Made by a program: the position numbers and the translations under genes. A stretch of 47,038 nt of DNA, taken from positions 1-47,038 of the forward strand of contig NZ_JACHIN010000031.1 in assembly GCF_014203235.1 (NCBI RefSeq). Direction: 5' to 3'. Shown here in pieces: positions 31,079 through 39,193 of the stretch (positions are counted from its first letter, which is position 1; every line of letters starts with the position of its first letter). The stretch comes from Nonomuraea endophytica. Lineage in GTDB: Bacteria; Actinomycetota; Actinomycetes; Streptosporangiales; Streptosporangiaceae. The notes below the pieces were generated by a model. That model worked only from the letters and a program-made list of their open reading frames with translations. It did not search any database and had not been told where the DNA came from.

Positions 31079-31936
31079 ATGACCATTCTTGTGACAGGAG
31101 CGACCGGCACCGTGGGCAGGCACGTGGTCGATAGGCTCGTCGCGGCCGGACGGCCCGTCCGGGCGCTCACCCGCAACCCCGAGAACGCCGGGCTGTCCGT
31201 CGGCGTCGATGTCGTCCAGGGCGACCTGAACCGTCCGGGCGACCTTTCGTTCGACGGGGTGCGAGGCGTGTTCCTCATCGCCGGCCTCTTCGACCCAGAT
31301 CATGCGACCGACCTGGCACGAGTCTTCGTCAACCGCGCCGTGGCGGCCGGGGTGACCCGGATCGTGTGCATGTCCGGCGCTGCCGTCACGGCACGGCGAG
31401 CCGGGAGCTTCGAGATGCTGCACGCAGTGGAACAGGTCGTCGAGGAGTCCGGGGCGACCTGGACCCACGTGCGGCCCGGCGAGTTCGCCGTCAACAAGCT
31501 CGATGTCTGGGGTGAGTCCATCCGCAAGGAGGACATGGTCCGCAACGCCTACCCTGACGGCGTCGGCGTCCCCATCCACGAGAAGGACATCGCCGAGGTC
31601 GTGGCGATCGCTCTGCTGCGGGACGGCCACGGGGGCCAGGCCTACGACCTGACCGGGCCCGAGGCGCTCACTCATCGGCAGCAGGCGGAGACGATCGGCG
31701 CCGGGCTCGGCCGCCCGATCGCGTTCGAGGGGCTGACGTTCGGGCAGGCCCGCCAGGCCTACATCGAGGCCGGGATCCCCATGGAGATCGCCGAATACGT
31801 CCTGTGCTACCAGGCCGAGTACGCCGACGAGCCCCCGCAGGTCTCACCCACCTTCGAGCAGGTCACCAGCAGGAAGGGCCGCACGCTCGCACAGTGGGCG
31901 GCCGACCACGCCGACGAATTGGCCCCGGCCACCTGA
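31079..31936 (+). CDS. NAD(P)-binding NmrA-family oxidoreductase/sensor
   Basis: 285 aa. The Rossmann start MTILVTGATGTVGRHVVDRL has TGxxGxxG; ALTRNPENAG follows beta-2, and SGAAVTA and HVRPGEFAVN mark the later strands. No YxxxK pair is in the classical place. Members act as quinone reductases, epimerases or redox-sensing repressors. ATG 31079 follows GAGAGG. It is not similar enough to the gene at 1088 to be a recent duplicate. It stands alone. Confidence 0.9.
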   Translation: MTILVTGATGTVGRHVVDRLVAAGRPVRALTRNPENAGLSVGVDVVQGDLNRPGDLSFDGVRGVFLIAGLFDPDHATDLARVFVNRAVAAGVTRIVCMSGAAVTARRAGSFEMLHAVEQVVEESGATWTHVRPGEFAVNKLDVWGESIRKEDMVRNAYPDGVGVPIHEKDIAEVVAIALLRDGHGGQAYDLTGPEALTHRQQAETIGAGLGRPIAFEGLTFGQARQAYIEAGIPMEIAEYVLCYQAEYADEPPQVSPTFEQVTSRKGRTLAQWAADHADELAPAT

Positions 31937-32761
31937 CGTCCGACGACATGAGGCGGGCGGTGCCGCCAGGCCCCGCCCGCCGCACCTTTCCCGCTATGAG
32001 GGCCGCCGCCCTGCCCGTGATCCCCCACCCGTGACAGTGCGCCATCGTTTCCCAGCCGGCAGTGCATGTGTCAGAACCCACGGATCGCCGCACTTCTCAG
32101 TTTCGGGGTGCTGGAGCCACCTGCGGCCCCAAGGGGTGGGCCAGCCATCGGGTGGCTTCAGCGTTGCTGAGTCCCACATCTGGTGCGCGTTCGCGTGTAC
32201 CGGGTGGTGCACTCCCACATGCACGCCGACACGGCGCACGCCGGATGAGCGGGTCGGATGAGCGGGTCGGTGGAGCCCGTCCCGGCCGAACGCGCAGCCG
32301 AGGTCATCGCCGGCGGATGGCGGCCCGGCGGCCACGCTTCGTAGTCTGTCCGAGCGCCCGAGGCCGCTGGAGCGGGACGCCTCGCCGTTCACCAGCTCGG
32401 TGCCGCGTGAGCGCGCGCTGGGTGGAGCGGGTGCGGGCTCCGGTCGGACATCGACCCGGCGACCGTGTTCGAACCGGGCCTGCGCGACGCGGGCTGACTC
32501 CTACGCAACGTTCTCGCCTCGGCGGGATACCGTGCGCTTCGCCATGATGCACCTGAACGGCGTGCGTCGCTGGCATTCCTGTAGGGAAATCCTGTCGTCC
32601 GGAGCGGTGTTTCATCGCCCAGTGTCCGGTTCCCGGGCTGTTCGGGGCTGGTAGAAGGCTTGTCGGGAAACCTTCTCATGCCGACAGGCTGTGAGCGTAC
32701 CGCCCCAAGAATCATTTGTCCTTGGGGCGGGAACCACGCTCGACCGGGGCGCGAGGCTGAC
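31937..32761. other. Long gene-free stretch
   Basis: About 825 bp without a supportable gene on either strand. Fragments such as SDIDPATVFEPGLRDAG (plus, about 32450-32500) look protein-like but cannot be assigned. It separates the NmrA-like gene from the MFS gene end and is probably degraded DNA. Confidence 0.3.
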
Positions 32762-34225
32762 TCAGCCGGCCTGCCTGTTGGCCTGCTTGGGCAGGCAGAA
32801 CATCAGGGCCCACATCAGGGCGAGGACGCTGCCGACCCACCACAGCACGGTGATGAACGCGTCGCGGTTGAGCCCGGCGTCGGGTGAGCCGTCGGTGGTG
32901 GCGAAGAACACCAGGGCGGTCAGCGCGGTACCGAGGGCGATGCCCAGGTGCATGGCGGTGTTGAACAGGCCCGAGCCGGCCCCGGCAGCCTCGTGCGGGA
33001 CCTTGGCCAGCGACATGTCGGCGAGCGGGCCGCCGACCATGCCAAGGCCGAAGCCGATCATTACCACCGGAATGGTCAGGCCCCCCTGACCTGCGTCGGC
33101 CTGGAGTCCGTAGGCGGCCATCGCAGCGATGGTGACGAGGGCTCCGGTCTGGGGCAGGCGGCGGGCGAAGCGCCCGGCGCTCTTCGCCGCGATCGTCGCG
33201 CCGGCAAGCTCTCCCAGGGAGAGCAGGACGAAGGCGAGGGCCGCGTGAAAGGGGCTCATGCTCAGTCCGCGCTGGAGGTAGAGGGTCCAGGTCATGAAGA
33301 ACAGCCCGCACAGCAGGCCGTGCATCAGCTGCGCGGCCAGGCCGCCAGAGAACTGGCGCCCCTGGAAGAGGGACAGCGGCACGAGGGGTGCGTTGTTCTG
33401 CTTGCGCTGCTGGTGGCGCAGGAAGACTCCGAGCGCGAGGAGTCCTGCACCAAGCAGGGCGAAGCACCACAGCGGCCAGTGATGGAGGTGCTTCTCGGTG
33501 AGAGGGAAGATGATCATGACGATGGCCAGTGCGGACAGCAGCATGCCGGTCAGGTCGGGCCGGTCGGCCTTCGGGACGGTCGACTCGGGGATGAACCTGC
33601 GTCCCAGGAGGATCACGGCGAGGCCGACGGGCACGTTGATCAGGAAGATCGGCCGCCAGGACAGGCCGAACACATCGGCCTCGGTGAGCAGTCCGCCCAT
33701 CACCGGGCCCAGGACGCTGGCGAGGGACAGGACGGCCCCGTACAAGCCAAACGCTTTGCTGCGGTTCTGGCCCTCGAAGGTGACATGGAGGGTGGCCAGA
33801 ACCTGCGGGATCATCAGGGCCACTCCCACGCCCTGGAGCATGCGGGCGCCGATCAGTACACCGGGACCGGTGGCGAGGCCGCACAGCAGCGAGGCCGTGG
33901 TGAACACGACGGTGCCGATGAGCAGGATCCTACGCCGGCCGTAGAGGTCGCCGAGGCGCCCGCCGGTGATCAGCCCGATGGCAATGGGCAGTGAATAGCC
34001 GGTGGTCAGCCACTGCAGTGCGTCCGGTCCGGCGCCGGTCGTTTCCTGGATACGGGGCAGGGCCGTCAGCACGACTGATTGGTCGAGGATATCCATGAGC
34101 TCGGCGGTCAGCAGCACCGAGAGGGCGACCCGGGCGGCCAAGGTCATCTTCGACGGCCCAGGTGCTGGGTGGTCTGGATTCTGGGTGGTGGGCTGCTGCT
34201 CGTCGCCGAGAGCGGAAGAAGACAC
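32762..34225 (-). CDS. MFS transporter, DHA2 (14-helix) drug-efflux family
   Basis: 487 aa from GTG 34225, which follows CAGGAG; a longer upstream frame has no ribosome site. About 14 membrane helices. Motif A-like GRLGDLYGRRRILLIG lies in the loop after helix 2, and the motif C-like segment SLASVLGPVMGGLL is in helix 5; motif D1 is LDQSVVLTALPRI in helix 1. DHA2 proteins export drugs or natural products using the proton gradient. A short hydrophilic head (SSSALGDEQQPTTQNPDHPA) precedes helix 1. No regulator gene is adjacent. Confidence 0.93.
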   Translation of the reverse strand: MSSSALGDEQQPTTQNPDHPAPGPSKMTLAARVALSVLLTAELMDILDQSVVLTALPRIQETTGAGPDALQWLTTGYSLPIAIGLITGGRLGDLYGRRRILLIGTVVFTTASLLCGLATGPGVLIGARMLQGVGVALMIPQVLATLHVTFEGQNRSKAFGLYGAVLSLASVLGPVMGGLLTEADVFGLSWRPIFLINVPVGLAVILLGRRFIPESTVPKADRPDLTGMLLSALAIVMIIFPLTEKHLHHWPLWCFALLGAGLLALGVFLRHQQRKQNNAPLVPLSLFQGRQFSGGLAAQLMHGLLCGLFFMTWTLYLQRGLSMSPFHAALAFVLLSLGELAGATIAAKSAGRFARRLPQTGALVTIAAMAAYGLQADAGQGGLTIPVVMIGFGLGMVGGPLADMSLAKVPHEAAGAGSGLFNTAMHLGIALGTALTALVFFATTDGSPDAGLNRDAFITVLWWVGSVLALMWALMFCLPKQANRQAG

Positions 34226-34544
34226 GACGGAACTCCTGATCCAAAGGAATCGGGGAGACCTGCCGACAGCCGCACCGGGGCCGGAAAACCCCAAACCCGG
34301 GCAGACGGCAGAGCTGCACCTGGGACGGAAATCTGCGGGGAAGGGTGACGCAACTCAGGCCAGCGCGACGTCCGCCCCGAACGCGTGCGACACAACAGCA
34401 CGCGGGGACCACGGACGACTACATGGCCTGGTTAATAGGACGTCACCTCAAGATCGACACAGAAGGAACAGGAAGTCTGATGCTGCCGCCGATGTCTACC
34501 GCGCAGCAACCTCGCCACGATACGACACCTTCAGCACCTATCCA

Positions 34545-34910
34545 CACAGCAGATGGCGCGTCCGGCTCCACGCGACTGGCTTTGATCGTGAGTGCTGCTT
34601 GCCGAACGGCACGCCGGCCAGGTGCGACTGCTCGATGAACACCCGCGCCGGGCCACGCCCGGCCTCGACCCGTCTCCGGCTTCCGCTTGGCGACGTAGGC
34701 GCGCACGACCTGGTAGGACATGTCGTCCATCGCGTGCTCGTCGATCGACCGGCGATAGATCCGGACCCGGGTGACGCTGCTTCCTCGGCGCATCCAGATC
34801 AGCCAGCGGCATCTGGTCGATCACCGGCTTGAAGGCATCCGGCTTGGAACGGCGAGGCGCGTACGGTTCAGCGCGGCATACAACTCGACCTTCGACTGAC
34901 CAGGCGGCAT
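34545..34910 (-). mobile_element. IS21-family IstA relic
   Basis: From ATG 34910 (after GTAAAGGAG) the reading starts MPPGQSKVELYAALNR. In changing frames it gives PVIDQMPLADLDAPRKQRH, then RIYRRSIDEHAMDDMSYQVV, RAYVAKRKPE and VFIEQSHLAG. These are the N-terminal and early central parts of IstA. The HTH block normally after residue 15 is deleted, and there are at least three frameshifts. The DDE catalytic core and IstB are missing. Confidence 0.7.
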
Positions 34911-35304
34911 CGGGGGTGCTCCTTTACTGAGCACATCCAGCTTGACACCGCAACCCCGATGGTGACGTCAGAATTCGCGAACAACTTACGTCACCAACTA
35001 CCGGCAGAACCGCCGCGACCGTGTCAACACGACGGCCATGAAGACCTATTTGGCGGCTGGGGACATGTTCGGTTGCGACATGAGGTCGCACGTTTTCAGT
35101 GGTCACGAGGAAGGTGGCCCGGGACGAACCCGAGGATGCCGCCGACCAGGAGTGCTGCCCATCGGACCGGGCTGCGCCCGCGTGTCGCGCGGCCCATGGT
35201 ATGTGCCTCTCCGGGAGACGACGGCCAGGGCGTACGCCCGCGGCTAGCCGTACTGCGTCGTTTATGCGTCGTTTAGCGCCGTTGCTGAGGGCAGGCGTGA
35301 GGTT
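34911..35304. other. Gene-free stretch, probable IS21 flank
   Basis: No gene. The part next to the IstA relic has the look of an IS21 end (TGTCAAGCTGGATGTGCTCA read on the minus strand). The remainder carries no recognisable element. Confidence 0.3.
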
Positions 35305-35703
35305 ATGACGCTGCTGCCGCGCATTCTCGGCGCGATCACCGTGCTCTATTCGGCCGCGATCATCGTGCGGCCCAGGCTCCTGGCCGGGCCGTGCGACCTG
35401 GTCGACAAGGCGGGTGAGCCACTGCCCGGCGTCTCGACGCTGATCGCTGCGGTGGGCGCGCGTGATCTGGCCATCGGCGCGGCCATGGTGGCCGCACCCG
35501 AGGGAGTGGCGTTGCGCACGGCCATCGCCGCGCGGGTGGCATCGGATCTGAGCGATGCCGCGGTGTTCGGCAGCACGTTGCCCACCCGCGGCGCCCGCAC
35601 GCGGATCGGCGTCTTCGCCCTGGTCTGGGCCACGGCCTGCGCGCTGAGCATGCCGGCGTGGAGGCGCACGGCGTACGGGCGACCAATGTCCCGTCACGAC
35701 TAG
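35305..35703 (+). CDS. Small membrane protein of unknown function (132 aa)
   Basis: ATG 35305 after GTGAGG. Three to four hydrophobic helices: ILGAITVLYSAAIIVRP at the start, LIAAVGARDLAIGAAMVAA in the middle and IGVFALVWATACALSM near the end. The layout is that of DUF4267-like proteins, but I cannot confirm it. The SRPBCC gene starts 15 bp after its stop, so they are probably one transcript. Confidence 0.7.
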   Translation: MTLLPRILGAITVLYSAAIIVRPRLLAGPCDLVDKAGEPLPGVSTLIAAVGARDLAIGAAMVAAPEGVALRTAIAARVASDLSDAAVFGSTLPTRGARTRIGVFALVWATACALSMPAWRRTAYGRPMSRHD

Positions 35704-35718
35704 AAGGGAACCATCTGT

Positions 35719-36183
35719 ATGAGCTCCATCACCGAATCCGTCGACGTCGCGGTCCCCGTCCGGACCGCCTACGACCAGTGGACCCAGTTCGAGACCTTTC
35801 CCGAGTTCATGGAGGGCGTGGAATCCATCACCCAGCAGAGCGACACCATGACCCACTGGAAGATCAAGGTCGGCGGGGTACGCCGCGAGTTCGACGCCCG
35901 CATCACCGAACAGCACCCCGACGAGCGGGTGGCCTGGGAGTCGATCGACGGCCCGCGGCACGCCGGCGTCGTCACCTTCCACCGGCTCAACGACGACCAC
36001 ACCCGGGTCACCCTGCAGATGGACACCGACCCCGAGGGCGTGGCCGAGAACGTCGCCGACGCCGTCGGCCTGCTCACCCACCGGGTCAAGGGCGACCTGC
36101 GGCGCTTCGGCGAGTTCATCGAAAAGCGCGGCGGGGAAACCGGCGCCTGGCGGGGCGAGGTCAACGGCCCTCACCAGAGCTGA
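35719..36183 (+). CDS. SRPBCC-family (polyketide cyclase/START-like) protein
   Basis: 154 aa with the helix-grip fold pattern: SITESVDVAVPVRTAYDQWT, then FETFPEFMEGVESITQ, the strand WKIKVGGVRREFDARI, and the C-terminal helix EGVAENVADAVGLLTHRVKG. SRPBCC proteins bind hydrophobic ligands or act as cyclases. The start ATG 35719 follows AGAAGGGA. It is second in a likely operon with the small membrane protein and is followed by the MerR-B12-like regulator after 99 bp. Confidence 0.9.
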   Translation: MSSITESVDVAVPVRTAYDQWTQFETFPEFMEGVESITQQSDTMTHWKIKVGGVRREFDARITEQHPDERVAWESIDGPRHAGVVTFHRLNDDHTRVTLQMDTDPEGVAENVADAVGLLTHRVKGDLRRFGEFIEKRGGETGAWRGEVNGPHQS

Positions 36184-36248
36184 GCCGAGCCCCTCTCGTC
36201 CGGGCCTGGGCCGATACGCCCTCCAGAGCCGGCGCATCGCCCAGGCCC

Positions 36249-36283
36249 CCTGCCTACCAGGGCGGGATGCCACGATAGGCAGG
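36249..36283. promoter_or_regulatory. Inverted repeat CCTGCCTA-N19-TAGGCAGG overlapping the MerR start
   Basis: Perfect 8-bp arms with a 19-nt spacer (36249-36256 and 36276-36283). The right arm ends on the G of the GTG start codon. It may be an autoregulatory operator or a hairpin that occludes the start; a terminator for the SRPBCC transcript is another reading. Confidence 0.5.
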
Positions 36284-37161
36284 TGACACAGCACGTCCAT
36301 CCGGCCGGGCCCGCCTTGGATCCGCCGACGTTCGCCGCCGGCGCGGTGGCGCGCCGGCTGGGCCTGCCGCTCTCCACGCTGCGCAGCTGGAACAACCGCT
36401 ACGGCATCGGGCCCAGCGATCACCAGCCCGGCCGGCACCGCCGCTACACCGAAACCGACATCGCCGCCTTGATCGTCATGCAGCGGCTCATCGCCCAAGG
36501 CAGCCCGCCCGCAGCCGCCGCCCGTGCCGCCCAGGACCGGGGGCCCGGCAACGTCCCCATGGACCGCGACCTGATCGCCCGGCTCGTCGACGCCGCGCAC
36601 CGGCTCGACAGCCACACCACGATCACCACGATCTGCCAGGCCCTGCACACCCACGGGGTGGTCGACACCTGGCAGCACCTGTGCATGCCCGCCCTCAACC
36701 GGGTGCAGAAGCGAGTTTCCGGCCACGGCGACTGCGTCGACGTGGAACACCTGCTGTCCTGGTCGATCACCACCAGCCTGCACCAGGCGGTCACCGCCGC
36801 CGCGGGAGCGCCGGTCGCGATGCTCGCCTGCACCGCGCGCGAACACCACAGCCTTCCGCTGGAAGCCCTCAACGCGGCCCTGGCCGAACGAGGGGTACCC
36901 GCGCTCACGCTCGGCACCGACGTGCCCGACCAGGCACTCGCCGACGCGGTCGGCCGCGCCCGGCCGAAGGTCGTGGTGTTGTGGTCGCACACGCCGGCCA
37001 CCGCGTCGCTCAACGCCCTGCAGATCACCAACGGCGCATCGATCATGGTGCTCGCCGCGGGGCCAGGCTGGGCTGAGACGCCCCTGCCCGGCCGCGTCAT
37101 CGCCGTGAACGATCTGCCACAGGCCATCGGCCTGATCACGGAAGGCGCGCAGAACCGCTGA
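36283..37161 (+). CDS. MerR-family regulator with B12-binding-like (CarH-type) C-terminal domain
   Basis: 292 aa. The MerR HTH covers 15-75 (FAAGAVARRLGLPLSTLRSW, then GPSDHQPGRHRRYTETDI). A four-helix bundle follows (95-170), then a Rossmann-like cobalamin fold (175-285). CarH-type landmarks are E155-H156 in the bundle and E187-H-H189 at the Co-ligand position (ExHxxG, here ExHxxP). The bundle tryptophan expected nine residues before E155 is Val145, and the next position (His in light-state CarH) is Ser146. S235 and a GPG loop (260-262) fit the other B12 contacts. It may be a B12-dependent but not light-switched repressor. The start is GTG 36283. Confidence 0.85.
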   Translation: MTQHVHPAGPALDPPTFAAGAVARRLGLPLSTLRSWNNRYGIGPSDHQPGRHRRYTETDIAALIVMQRLIAQGSPPAAAARAAQDRGPGNVPMDRDLIARLVDAAHRLDSHTTITTICQALHTHGVVDTWQHLCMPALNRVQKRVSGHGDCVDVEHLLSWSITTSLHQAVTAAAGAPVAMLACTAREHHSLPLEALNAALAERGVPALTLGTDVPDQALADAVGRARPKVVVLWSHTPATASLNALQITNGASIMVLAAGPGWAETPLPGRVIAVNDLPQAIGLITEGAQNR

Positions 37162-37184
37162 TATCCACCTGTACGTTGCGGGAG

Positions 37185-37700
37185 TCAGGAGCTTCGTCGG
37201 CGGGATCGGCGGCCGGCGGCCGGTGTCGCAGAACGGGTAGGAGCGGCTGCGCCCGGGCCGTCGAGCCCATGGCGTGCCGCGTTCCAGACCGCCGCGGCGC
37301 ATACCTGATCGCTCACGTTCGGCGCCTCCCGTCCGGCGGCCAGGGCGGCTTCTGCCGTGGTGACCAGGGCCCTGGTCAGGGCCGCCTGCAGTACCGCCTC
37401 CTCGACCGTTCCTGCCGCGTCGGCCGCGCGGACCTCTACCGTCGCCAGCCCGACGCCCGGCCTGGCCAGCCAGAACGACATCGCCTCGTCCACCAGCACC
37501 CCGCGGGCCACGAGCCTGGCCGCCTGCCGGTCGTAGGCGGCCGCCGAGTCGAACCAGGGCGGCACCCCGGAACCGGGAAAGCGGACTGCTGGATGATCCG
37601 CCAGCTCGCATACCCCGAGTCTCGTCCCCGATCGAACGGGGAGTCGGCCGACAGCGCCACCAGCGTCGGCAGCCAGGGGCGCAGATGGTTCATCACCGCG
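37185..37700 (-). pseudogene. YbdK-type carboxylate-amine ligase (GCS2) C-terminal relic
   Basis: Two frames combine: VMNHLRPWLPTLVALSADSP, then FDRGRDSGYASWRIIQQSAF, and after a 1-nt loss near 37570 (C4 to C3) PPWFDSAAAYDRQAARLVAR, LVDEAMSFWLARPG and TVEVRAADAAGTVEEAVLQA. This is the C-terminal half of the glutamate-cysteine ligase-like family. The ATP-binding N-terminal part is missing, and the last 20 residues are degenerate. Confidence 0.7.
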
Positions 37701-37745
37701 ACGGCCCTAGGTACGCATCATGTCTGACGTGCGCATTTGCCTCGT

Positions 37746-38168
37746 TCACCCGCGTGCCGGCTGGGATGACCGGAGGTGCGACCGGAGCTGCTCGGCCAGC
37801 GCGTCCGGGTCGCTGACGGTGACGGTCAGCCCCGGGTGACACAGGAGTCCGGTCGGCTCGCCGCCGCGTACCGGCTGATGGAAGGTGACGCAGAGCCCAC
37901 GCCGGGTGTTGGTGCCGAAGCTCAACCCCCGGTCGGCGAGCGAGACGTGAGGTCCGATGACTTTGAGTGCGGTGTACGGTCCCGTGACCTTCGCTCCGCT
38001 CACATTGTGCAGGCCAGTTGTCAGCTGCCACGGCCCGAACCGCACCCGCAGGGCCCGCTCGGTCACGATCAGCCCGCAGTTGCCGGGCCGGATGCCCAGC
38101 AGCGAGAGTGGCCATCGATAGCGCGGGTCGAAATCGAAACCGAAACGCGCCTGCCAGGGATTTGTCAT
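37746..38168 (-). CDS. Hypothetical protein (140 aa)
   Basis: From ATG 38168 the protein starts MTNPWQARFGFDFDPRYRWP, then LSLLGIRPGNCGLIVTERAL. It is rich in beta strands and glycine, has no membrane helix, and ends with a short Arg/Ser-rich tail. A conserved-looking core (GPWQLTTGLHNVSGAKVTGP, then VSLADRGLSFGTNTRRGLCV) recalls a PH-like barrel, but I cannot name the family. The longer upstream frame is less likely because its sequence is low-complexity. Its neighbours are relics, so no pathway can be inferred. Confidence 0.65.
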   Translation of the reverse strand: MTNPWQARFGFDFDPRYRWPLSLLGIRPGNCGLIVTERALRVRFGPWQLTTGLHNVSGAKVTGPYTALKVIGPHVSLADRGLSFGTNTRRGLCVTFHQPVRGGEPTGLLCHPGLTVTVSDPDALAEQLRSHLRSSQPARG

Positions 38169-38391
38169 GAAGCCGAGCTGCCCACTCCACTGGCTCCAAA
38201 ACGACGCGCCAACGACGCAGGCCCTCCGTCGGCCGGTGGCCACACGTCACCAATACCCTCCATCCGCCGCCCGGATCAGCGCTTTCGCACGGCAGGCGGA
38301 CCGCGTCCCGCAGAGGGCACGTCTCGTTCTGGGGCCGCGCGTCCATCGTGCGGGAGCGGCCGGGCCGGGCAACGGCCTGATCGGGCGCGGC

Positions 38392-38619
38392 TCAGCCGGT
38401 GGGTGGGTAGGGGTCGGTGCCGGGGGTGATGGTGCGCTTGTCGCGGACCTTGCCGTCGGTGCCGTGGATGACGAGCTCTCCGCCGCCGCTGTTGTGCACG
38501 ATTTCGCGGGCGCGCTCGATCGCTTCCTCCTGAGTGGCGAACACCTCACTCGCTCGCGTGGCGCCGGGCTCCAGCACCTGCCAGCCGTCCGCGTGCGGCA
38601 ATACCTGACGGTCACTCAT
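38392..38619 (-). CDS. DUF2188-domain small protein (75 aa)
   Basis: A one-domain protein with the DUF2188 outline: VLPHADGWQVLEPGATRASE, a helix TQEEAIERAREIVHNSGG, then GELVIHGTDGKVRDKRT. This family binds no known ligand; the fold is a small beta-alpha-beta unit. ATG 38619 follows GGAGAAG. The same frame is open upstream to an ATG at 38721 with a stronger AAGGAGG site, so a longer in-frame product with the N-terminus of an FMN-reductase relic is possible. Confidence 0.8.
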   Translation of the reverse strand: MSDRQVLPHADGWQVLEPGATRASEVFATQEEAIERAREIVHNSGGGELVIHGTDGKVRDKRTITPGTDPYPPTG

Positions 38620-38659
38620 CTGCTTCTCCGATCTTTTGTACGGCGTCACTGAGCAGGCG

Positions 38660-38721
38660 CCGGGATGGGGGCGGCGGGGGGACGGCTTGAGCGTGCAGTT
38701 GATCACGAGAGCTCGCACCAT
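38660..38721 (-). pseudogene. FMN reductase/flavodoxin N-terminal relic, in frame with DUF2188
   Basis: ATG 38721 after AAGGAGG begins MVRALVINCTLKPSP, the first strand and phosphate-binding loop of NAD(P)H-dependent FMN reductases. Homology stops after 15 residues. The frame then continues without a stop into the DUF2188 gene. The excellent ribosome site implies the start is still used. Confidence 0.6.
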
Positions 38722-38860
38722 GACCTCCTTCAATAGGAATGGGACCTACCCGGCGCAGGGCGGACAAACAGGGTCACCCTCAGAGCCGGAACGGCCAAGA
38801 GCGACAAGGGCTCTGCTGGGTCATGCGCCTGTGCCGGGCCCATGGGGTGGGCGCAGGCTC

Positions 38861-39110
38861 ATGGCTCGTATCGCATCGGAAACGCTCGTCGAAAGGCTCG
38901 TCGACTGCGGAGTGGACACGGTCTTCGGGCTGCCGGGCGACGGCATCAACGGGATCATGGAGGGGTTGCGCCGTCACCGGGACAAGGTGCGCTTCGCCGA
39001 ACCGCACTCCGGTTTCGCGCCGTGGCACAGGCGTGCCGCGGGTTCGGCGCCAAGGTCAGCAAGGTGGCCGACGTGCCGTCGGCCATCGCGCAGGCGTCGC
39101 CACCACCCTG
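38861..39110 (+). pseudogene. ThDP-dependent pyruvate oxidase/dehydrogenase relic with large internal deletion
   Basis: MARIASETLVERLVDCGVDT, then VFGLPGDGINGIMEGL, is the N-terminal PYR-domain start of PoxB-type enzymes. After about residue 45 the sequence jumps, in a different frame, to the C-terminal part (RFRAVAQACRGFGAKVSKVA, then VPSAIAQA). The intervening 450 or so residues, including the cofactor sites, are gone. Confidence 0.65.
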
Positions 39111-39193
39111 TTCGAGGACCGCATCCGCAAGCTCGGGAAGGAGCACGGCCCACTGTGCGCCGTTCACCCCGATCGCAGGTTTGAAGCTCGTGG

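Noticed and set aside
36283..37161. Calling the MerR protein a CarH light sensor
   Set aside because: The Trp and the light-state His of CarH are replaced (Val145, Ser146), so photoreception cannot be claimed from sequence.
34924..37611. 895-aa minus-strand open frame across the SRPBCC and MerR genes
   Set aside because: It lies opposite three supported plus-strand genes and has no recognisable domains.
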